Part shown: positions 27,857 to 32,499 of the stretch, piece by piece | Layout of the letters: every line of letters begins with the position of its first letter | Numbering within the stretch: position 1 is the first letter of the stretch | Assembly: GCA_017994175.1 (NCBI GenBank) | Contig: JAGOLH010000001.1 | Location: 1 to 32,499 of the forward strand | Reading direction: 5' to 3' | Length of the DNA: 32,499 nucleotides | DNA from: Bacteroidales bacterium | GTDB lineage: Bacteria; Bacteroidota; Bacteroidia; Bacteroidales; ML635J-15 | Position numbers and translations under genes: made by a program | Notes under the pieces: generated by a model | The model's database searches: none | What the model was told of the DNA's origin: nothing | Seen by the model: the letters and a program-made list of their open reading frames with translations, nothing else

Positions 27857-29203
27857 TTAAACAACTCCCTGAGCAATCATTGCATCGGCAACTTTTACAA
27901 AACCACCGATGTTTGCACCTTTTACATAATCGATGTAACCTTCCTTGTTTTTTCCAAATTTTACGCAAGTATCGTGAATGCTTTTCATGATGTGTTTCAG
28001 TTCTTCATCAACTTTTTCGAAAGTCCATGAAAGACGCATTGAATTTTGTGTCATTTCAAGTCCTGAAGTAGCAACACCACCGGCATTGGCTGCTTTTCCG
28101 GGTGCAAATAACAGTTTGGCCTCCTGGAAAGCTTCAACTGCTTCGGGGGTACAAGGCATATTGGCACCTTCAGAAACACAAATACAACCATTGGCGATAA
28201 GGTGTTTTGCATCTTCGAGATTCAGTTCGTTCTGAGTTGCACATGGGAGAGCAACTTTCACTTTCTGTTCCCACGGGCGTTTGCCGGGATGGAAAGTAGC
28301 TTTGGGGAATCTTTCAGCATAAGGAGCTACAACATCGTTGTTCGAAGCACGTAACTCAAGCATATAGTCGAATTTTTCTTCAGTATTGATTCCGTCTGGA
28401 TCGAAAATATAACCATCGGGGCCCGAAATGGTAACAACTTTACCACCCAAATCGGTTACTTTTTTGCATGCACCCCATGCCACATTACCAAATCCTGATA
28501 CTGCAACATCTTTTCCTTTAAATGTTTCACCTCTGGTTTGAAGCATATTCTGTGCAAAGTATACGTTTCCAAAGCCTGTAGCTTGCGGACGTGCCAGCGA
28601 ACCACCCCATGCAATGCCTTTACCTGTAAGCACTCCGGTGAATTCATTACGCAGTTTTTTGTACATGCCAAACATATAACCTATTTCGCGGCCACCAACA
28701 CCGATATCACCAGCGGGAACATCAGTATCCGGACCAATATGACGAAATAATTCCATCATAAAACTCTGACAAAAACGCATAACTTCAGCATCAGATTTTC
28801 CCTTAGGGTTGAAATCGGATCCACCTTTACCACCACCCATAGGAAGAGTTGTAAGTGAATTTTTGAAAACTTGCTCAAAACCTAAAAACTTCAGTATTGA
28901 TAAAGTTACACTCGGGTGAAAACGAATCCCGCCTTTGTATGGGCCAATAGCACTATTGAACTCGATGCGGTATCCACGGTTAACCTGAATTTCTCCTTCA
29001 TCATCAACCCAGGGAACTCTGAAAATAATAGTTCTTTCGGGTTCTACCATACGCTCGAGGATTTTTGCATCCTTGTATTTCGGATTTTCTTCAATAAAAG
29101 GAATCAGCTTTTCAGCTACTTCCTGAACTGCTTGAATAAACTCAGGTTGTCCCGGATTCTGGGCTTTAACCTTCTCCATGAATAATTTTACTTGTGCTTC
29201 CAT
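27857..29203 (-). CDS. gdhA: NADP-type glutamate dehydrogenase
   Basis: The 448-residue protein is the hexameric, short-form GDH. It has the substrate pocket GPYKGGIRFHPSV (K90), FKNSLTTLPMGGGKGGSDFN (K114, K126), PAGDIGVGGREIGY, the Rossmann motif VSGFGNVAWGA and late CVSEGANMPCTPEA and APGKAANAGGVATSGLEM. It interconverts 2-oxoglutarate plus ammonium and glutamate; this length and motif set are typical of the NADP-dependent biosynthetic enzyme, though coenzyme use was not tested. Monocistronic, with its own promoter and terminator. Confidence 0.96.
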   Translation of the reverse strand: MEAQVKLFMEKVKAQNPGQPEFIQAVQEVAEKLIPFIEENPKYKDAKILERMVEPERTIIFRVPWVDDEGEIQVNRGYRIEFNSAIGPYKGGIRFHPSVTLSILKFLGFEQVFKNSLTTLPMGGGKGGSDFNPKGKSDAEVMRFCQSFMMELFRHIGPDTDVPAGDIGVGGREIGYMFGMYKKLRNEFTGVLTGKGIAWGGSLARPQATGFGNVYFAQNMLQTRGETFKGKDVAVSGFGNVAWGACKKVTDLGGKVVTISGPDGYIFDPDGINTEEKFDYMLELRASNNDVVAPYAERFPKATFHPGKRPWEQKVKVALPCATQNELNLEDAKHLIANGCICVSEGANMPCTPEAVEAFQEAKLLFAPGKAANAGGVATSGLEMTQNSMRLSWTFEKVDEELKHIMKSIHDTCVKFGKNKEGYIDYVKGANIGGFVKVADAMIAQGVV

Positions 29204-29240
29204 GCTTTTGTTTGTTTATAGTTTTAGGTACTTAATCTTA

Positions 29241-29270
29241 CAAATTCGAAATAGTTTGCAATAATACAAC
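29241..29270 (-). promoter_or_regulatory. Probable gdhA promoter
   Basis: On the minus strand GTTG (29270-29267) is followed after 18 nt by CGAATTTG (29248-29241), which keeps the TTTG half of the Bacteroidota -7 box. The predicted start lies about 30 nt before the gdhA ATG. The match is partial. Confidence 0.4.
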
Positions 29271-29399
29271 TATTTAACAACAATACGCTCTTTTTGCCTT
29301 GATTATTCGTTTGCGAAAATTACATCAAAAGACTGATTTTCTGATGGTTATGCCTCATGCAAATCTGTTTTACAGCATTATATGATTAATGTCATAATT

Positions 29400-30524
29400 T
29401 TATGATTTCCGCAGGGAAAATATTTTACCGGGCAATGACCGGATTATACCTCTGAATTCTAACTCGAGCAAAGAAGTACTGATTTGCCCGGTTGTAAGTC
29501 CTGTTTTTGTAAGCAATCCGTCGAAATCATTGTACTGTTCCTTTTTCAATGCTTCGAGTATCAGTAATTCCTGTTCACTAAACCTACCGTCATCAGGGAA
29601 TTCAATACTTTGACAATTTTTTGTTTCTGCATTTGGCTTCCACCCCGTAATGTATTCAATGTCTTCGACATCTTCACACAAATGAGCCCGATGGGTTTTT
29701 ATCAGCAGGTTGCAACCATTTCCACCCATCCGGTCAACAGCGCCTGGTAAGGCGAAAACATCCCTGTTGTACTGATTAGCCAGATCGGCAGTGATCATTG
29801 CTCCACCTTTTTTAGCCGACTCAACAACCAGCACTGCTTTTGCCAAACCTGCAACTATCCGGTTGCGCTCCACAAAATTTGATGGTCGAATTTTACTATT
29901 ATGGGGATACTCCGTAATTATAGCTCCGTTTTTCTCCAAAATGTCGGCAGCCAACCCGTAATGCTCGCCGGGATAAATGGTCTTAAAACCATGCCCAATA
30001 ACTGCCCATGTTTTCAATCCCGATTTCAGCGCAGCGGTATGTGCAATTCCATCAACACCCAGAGCAAGGCCACTGATAATAACAGCCTCTGGGTGCCTCG
30101 CAGCAATCTGCGACACAATTTTATTGCAGTTCTCCGACCCATATCGTGTTACATTCCTAGTGCCCACAACGCTAATATTTTTTACATTCCCAAAATCTGG
30201 ACATCCTTTATAATACAACAACAATGGTGCATCTTCGCATTCCTGCAATTGTAACGGATACCCCTTATCGATAAAAGAAATAAATGATATTTCGTTGCGG
30301 ACACAGTACTCAAGCTCCTGATGAGCAAGCTCGAGAGCGCTTTGCCGGTTTCTGGCAATCTTTCCAGCAGCAAAGTCGCCAATGCCTGAAATTCTCTTTA
30401 GCACAGAGGCTTTTTCGAGAAACACCACTTCCAGATCGTGAACTATGGAGACAATTTTTCTCGCAGTAATACATCCCATGCCAGGAATCCTGCTTATTGC
30501 AAGTTTGTAAATATCCTGTTCCAA
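29400..30524 (-). CDS. dprA: DNA-processing protein DprA (Smf)
   Basis: The 374-residue protein has an N-terminal helix-hairpin-helix part (LKRISGIGDFAAGKIA). The extended Rossmann DprA core follows: ISVVGTRNVTRYG, ISGLALGVDGIAHTAAL, YPHNSKIRPSNFVERNRIVAGL, ESAKKGGAMITADLA and ALPGAVDRMGGNGCNLLI. A C-terminal winged-helix domain ends it (LLTKTGLTTGQISTSLLELE). DprA loads RecA on incoming single-stranded DNA in transformation. The start is TTG at 30524, 2 nt after the stop of the upstream gene with AGTAGGG just before it; the next in-frame ATG would cut into the N-terminal domain. Confidence 0.94.
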   Translation of the reverse strand: MEQDIYKLAISRIPGMGCITARKIVSIVHDLEVVFLEKASVLKRISGIGDFAAGKIARNRQSALELAHQELEYCVRNEISFISFIDKGYPLQLQECEDAPLLLYYKGCPDFGNVKNISVVGTRNVTRYGSENCNKIVSQIAARHPEAVIISGLALGVDGIAHTAALKSGLKTWAVIGHGFKTIYPGEHYGLAADILEKNGAIITEYPHNSKIRPSNFVERNRIVAGLAKAVLVVESAKKGGAMITADLANQYNRDVFALPGAVDRMGGNGCNLLIKTHRAHLCEDVEDIEYITGWKPNAETKNCQSIEFPDDGRFSEQELLILEALKKEQYNDFDGLLTKTGLTTGQISTSLLELEFRGIIRSLPGKIFSLRKS

Positions 30525-30526
30525 CC

Positions 30527-31042
30527 CTACTGTAATGGTTTTATGTTATAAAATATGTACTTCAGCGACACCGCATAGCCCTGCCAGTACGATACGGTAC
30601 CTATAATATTCATTGCAGGTTTCAATTCAAGCCCAATACAAACAGGTATCTGTTCGAATGTGTATTCCATGCCCACAATGCCATCTACTCCCGACACAAA
30701 ATAATATCTAAAACCCCGATCATCCGGGAACCATAGCGGGATTCTTGTTCCATCGAAATAGCCTGCATGCAACCCAAAGCCATAAAACAGGTAAAGGTTT
30801 TTTGTGCGGAACATATCGAAATGATGATTTTCGGCAATGAGGGTTAAATTCACCCCCTGTTTGAAAAAGGCCAGACCGGCTTCAAGCGCTACAGTTTTAG
30901 CAAAAAACTGCTTATAAATAATACCCTGTGTCTCCCCAATTCTCACACCTAAACCATTACGGTAGATCTGTGCAACCGACAAGAACCCTTGCAGAAAAAA
31001 AACAGCAATTAATACAAATGTCAAAATAAGGTTTCGAGCCAT
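30527..31042 (-). CDS. Small outer-membrane beta-barrel-like protein, function unknown
   Basis: The 171-residue protein has a signal peptide (MARNLILTFVLIAVFFLQG to LSVA|Q). The mature part is of alternating hydrophobic/aromatic strands: GLGVRIGETQGIIYKQFF, LYLFYGFGLHAGYF, YYFVSGVDGIVGMEYTF, CIGLELKPAMN, YAVSLKYIFY. This is typical of eight-stranded outer-membrane barrels of Bacteroidota, and the C-terminus ends near an aromatic strand. Function unknown. It lies 3 nt after a two-helix membrane protein gene and 2 nt before dprA, so the three are one transcription unit. Confidence 0.75.
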   Translation of the reverse strand: MARNLILTFVLIAVFFLQGFLSVAQIYRNGLGVRIGETQGIIYKQFFAKTVALEAGLAFFKQGVNLTLIAENHHFDMFRTKNLYLFYGFGLHAGYFDGTRIPLWFPDDRGFRYYFVSGVDGIVGMEYTFEQIPVCIGLELKPAMNIIGTVSYWQGYAVSLKYIFYNIKPLQ

Positions 31043-31045
31043 GCA

Positions 31046-31501
31046 CTATTTCAGAATTGACTGTAAGCTTTCTATAAGATCTGTTAGCTCTTTCTTCGAC
31101 AACGAGGTTACGCTAACCGGTTTAAACTTTGCCACACCCTGCGGGGTTTCAACAAACATAATTAGGTTACGACGCAATCCAAACAAAGATTTCGTTATTA
31201 CAAAGTTTTTAAAATCCTTCTTCGGTATCTCAATAGAAAAATTCCCATGCGACAATGGCTGCAACGGAGAATATCTCAGTATTATCTTGCTACCCTCGCT
31301 GTTGAACAAAATATAGCAGTATTTTCTTATTAAAATAAACACCGCAAATAAAACAAAAACACAGGTACTGATAATTTCAATCAGGTGATTGGGAACCCAT
31401 GCATAAATAAGGCTAAAAACAATAAGTGCCAGACATAGCAACGCAAACATCATTATTCCCAGTCGGATTTTTGTAGAAAGTTCTTTATTGTTTATTACCA
31501 T
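31046..31501 (-). CDS. Two-helix membrane protein with a PH-like C-terminal domain, function unknown
   Basis: The 151-residue protein has two adjacent membrane helices (about residues 14-35 and 41-59). A cytoplasmic beta-rich part follows with FNSEGSKIILRYSPL, SIEIPKKDFKNFVI and NLIMFVETPQGVAKFKPVSVTSL, then a helix ending LIESLQSILK. The order (two helices, seven short strands, one closing helix) resembles bacterial PH-like domains of small membrane proteins, but I cannot name a family. It is the first gene of the unit containing the barrel protein and dprA. Confidence 0.7.
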   Translation of the reverse strand: MVINNKELSTKIRLGIMMFALLCLALIVFSLIYAWVPNHLIEIISTCVFVLFAVFILIRKYCYILFNSEGSKIILRYSPLQPLSHGNFSIEIPKKDFKNFVITKSLFGLRRNLIMFVETPQGVAKFKPVSVTSLSKKELTDLIESLQSILK

Positions 31502-31847
31502 AGCATTGCAATTTGATATAGACTATTACGTTTAAATATTCTATGCAAAATAACCGATTTTCAAGCACACTTCAAAACCTTTTTAATTATACGATTGACG
31601 CCTTACTTTAAAAACATCAACAAATATTCTTTATTTCGCTGCCAGCTTATGATTTTTCTTTGCATTATACCCCAATTTACAGTACTTTTACTAATGACTT
31701 AAATGTTCAATTTCACTTTCAGTTTTTTGTTAATAATTGTTTTTAAATTGATATTCTGCAAGTTACTTCTCTTTTTATTAACAGACATTATTTTTTTTTG
31801 TTAATTTTTTTATGAAATGTTATGTATATTTAAAAAAAATTGCTTTT
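31502..31847. other. AT-rich gene-free region between divergent genes
   Basis: About 350 bases with runs of T up to nine. I see no gene, RNA or terminator in it. It separates the minus-strand dprA unit from the plus-strand lipoprotein and must hold the promoter for the former, which I could not place. Confidence 0.6.
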
Positions 31848-31878
31848 TTTGTATTTGTAATTAATTCGATTAATTTTG
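31848..31878 (+). promoter_or_regulatory. Consensus Bacteroidota promoter of the lipoprotein gene
   Basis: TTTG at 31848-31851, a 19-nt spacer, then TAATTTTG at 31871-31878 match the -33/-7 consensus (TTTG-N19-TAnnTTTG) exactly. The ATG follows 28 nt later, leaving a leader of about 20 nt. Confidence 0.8.
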
Positions 31879-31906
31879 TTAGTTGATATCTGAAAGTAAA
31901 TTGCCT

Positions 31907-32499
31907 ATGAAATTCAAGAATTTTACCAGTTCATTATTACTGCTTTTTATTATTCTCGTTCCTTTGCTGAACGGATGCCAAAAAGGTGATGAAGACCCGT
32001 TTTTCTCAATTTACTCACGAAAGGCCAGAGTAGTTGGGGATTGGGTTGTAAATTATTACAAATCAGATGTAAAAACCATTAGCGGAATCGAAGGGACTGA
32101 TCAAATCAGGACCTTGGTCGAAGTGAACGCCTTAAACTGGGAAGAGAATGTTTATATTCTCGGTACTGATAGTGTAAGAGAGACCAAAGGTAAAATTACT
32201 GTTGATAATAATGGAAGAGCTCGTTTCAACTACAATTTCAACAGCAACGGAATCATGACTTCTATTTATGAGTATCAGGTAATCGAGGAAGTTTCCGACG
32301 AAGACATGGGTACCGACACAACCATTACCACAACCATTAAAATAGAGTATTCCGGCACATGGAATTTCCTGGCTGGCGTTGACGATTACAAAAATAAAGA
32401 AAGGTTAGCACTTGTAATTCAGGAAGAAAAATACCTGAAGATTGTTACCAAATATACCGTTCAGGAAGATGATGAATACGGAGGTGTTACAACAACCAC
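31907..32499 (+). CDS. Lipoprotein with lipocalin-like beta domain, cut by the right edge
   Basis: The frame opens with ATG and runs off the window after 197 codons. It starts with a lipoprotein signal (MKFKNFTSSLLLLFII, then PLLNGC with lipobox cysteine C24). A spacer QKGDEDP follows, whose acidic residues after the cysteine fit the Bacteroidota export signal for surface lipoproteins. A beta-rich domain begins with KARVVGDWVVNYYKSD and continues with strand pairs such as TIKIEYSGTWNFL and KYLKIVTKYTV. The VGDWxV start is typical of small lipocalin-like/calycin-type lipoproteins in this phylum. Function unknown; the C-terminus is missing. Confidence 0.85.
   Translation, partial: MKFKNFTSSLLLLFIILVPLLNGCQKGDEDPFFSIYSRKARVVGDWVVNYYKSDVKTISGIEGTDQIRTLVEVNALNWEENVYILGTDSVRETKGKITVDNNGRARFNYNFNSNGIMTSIYEYQVIEEVSDEDMGTDTTITTTIKIEYSGTWNFLAGVDDYKNKERLALVIQEEKYLKIVTKYTVQEDDEYGGVTTT

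Noticed and set aside
29204..29399. Riboswitch or leader RNA in front of gdhA
   Set aside because: No stable conserved fold or terminator/antiterminator pair could be drawn; the region is explained by a simple promoter.

Overview
The window looks like chromosomal DNA of a Bacteroidota bacterium, most likely of the Bacteroidales/Marinilabiliales side. The evidence is secreted proteins with type A and type B type IX secretion system (T9SS) C-terminal domains, SprB-type repeats, TAnnTTTG promoters with a -33 TTTG, near absence of Shine-Dalgarno sites, and an exbB-(membrane protein)-exbD-exbD operon. Almost every gene is on the minus strand; the clear exceptions are a DUF7935-like gene (13.75-14.27 kb) and a lipoprotein cut by the right edge.

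Layout. (1) 0-2.7 kb is an AT-rich, damaged region: a truncated BNR/YCF48-like secreted protein, an orphan signal peptide, one intact T9SS cargo protein, about 390 bp of decayed intergenic DNA, an orphan T9SS tail, and a 12-codon stub of a glycosyltransferase gene. (2) 2.7-9.8 kb is a compact surface-polysaccharide operon read right to left: a UDP-GlcNAc 4-epimerase-like enzyme, an SpsF-type cytidylyltransferase, a NeuB-family nonulosonate synthase, a KdsC-like HAD phosphatase, a GT-B-like putative glycosyltransferase, a Wzx-like flippase, a Wzy/ligase-like polymerase, then the broken glycosyltransferase. Together they suggest synthesis of a nonulosonic (sialic/KDN-like) acid and assembly of a repeat-unit glycan. 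(3) 9.8-12.2 kb is a housekeeping block: a coiled-coil protein, zapA, a 6S RNA gene and rny, running into the sugar operon with only 5 nt between genes. (4) 12.5-14.3 kb holds an aspartate-type aminotransferase and the divergent DUF7935-like gene, closed by a perfect 26-bp palindromic terminator.

(5) 14.4-24.1 kb is dominated by two colinear paralogous adhesin-like proteins of about 1515 residues (CUB, Ig/PKD, proprotein-convertase P-like domain, SprB repeats, PKD, type B T9SS domain), separated by a small secreted protein of unknown function. Each giant carries a three-domain super-repeat used twice. This is the best candidate for an undescribed surface system here. (6) 24.3-26.9 kb is an ExbB/ExbD energy-transduction operon with a tRNA-Ser(GGA) gene just upstream. 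(7) 27.0-31.5 kb carries a TatD-family nuclease, NADP-type glutamate dehydrogenase, and an operon of two unknown envelope proteins plus dprA. (8) 31.5-32.5 kb is a gene-free AT-rich leader with a textbook Bacteroidota promoter and the start of a lipoprotein gene.

All assignments come from reading the sequence and recalling family features; no database search was run.
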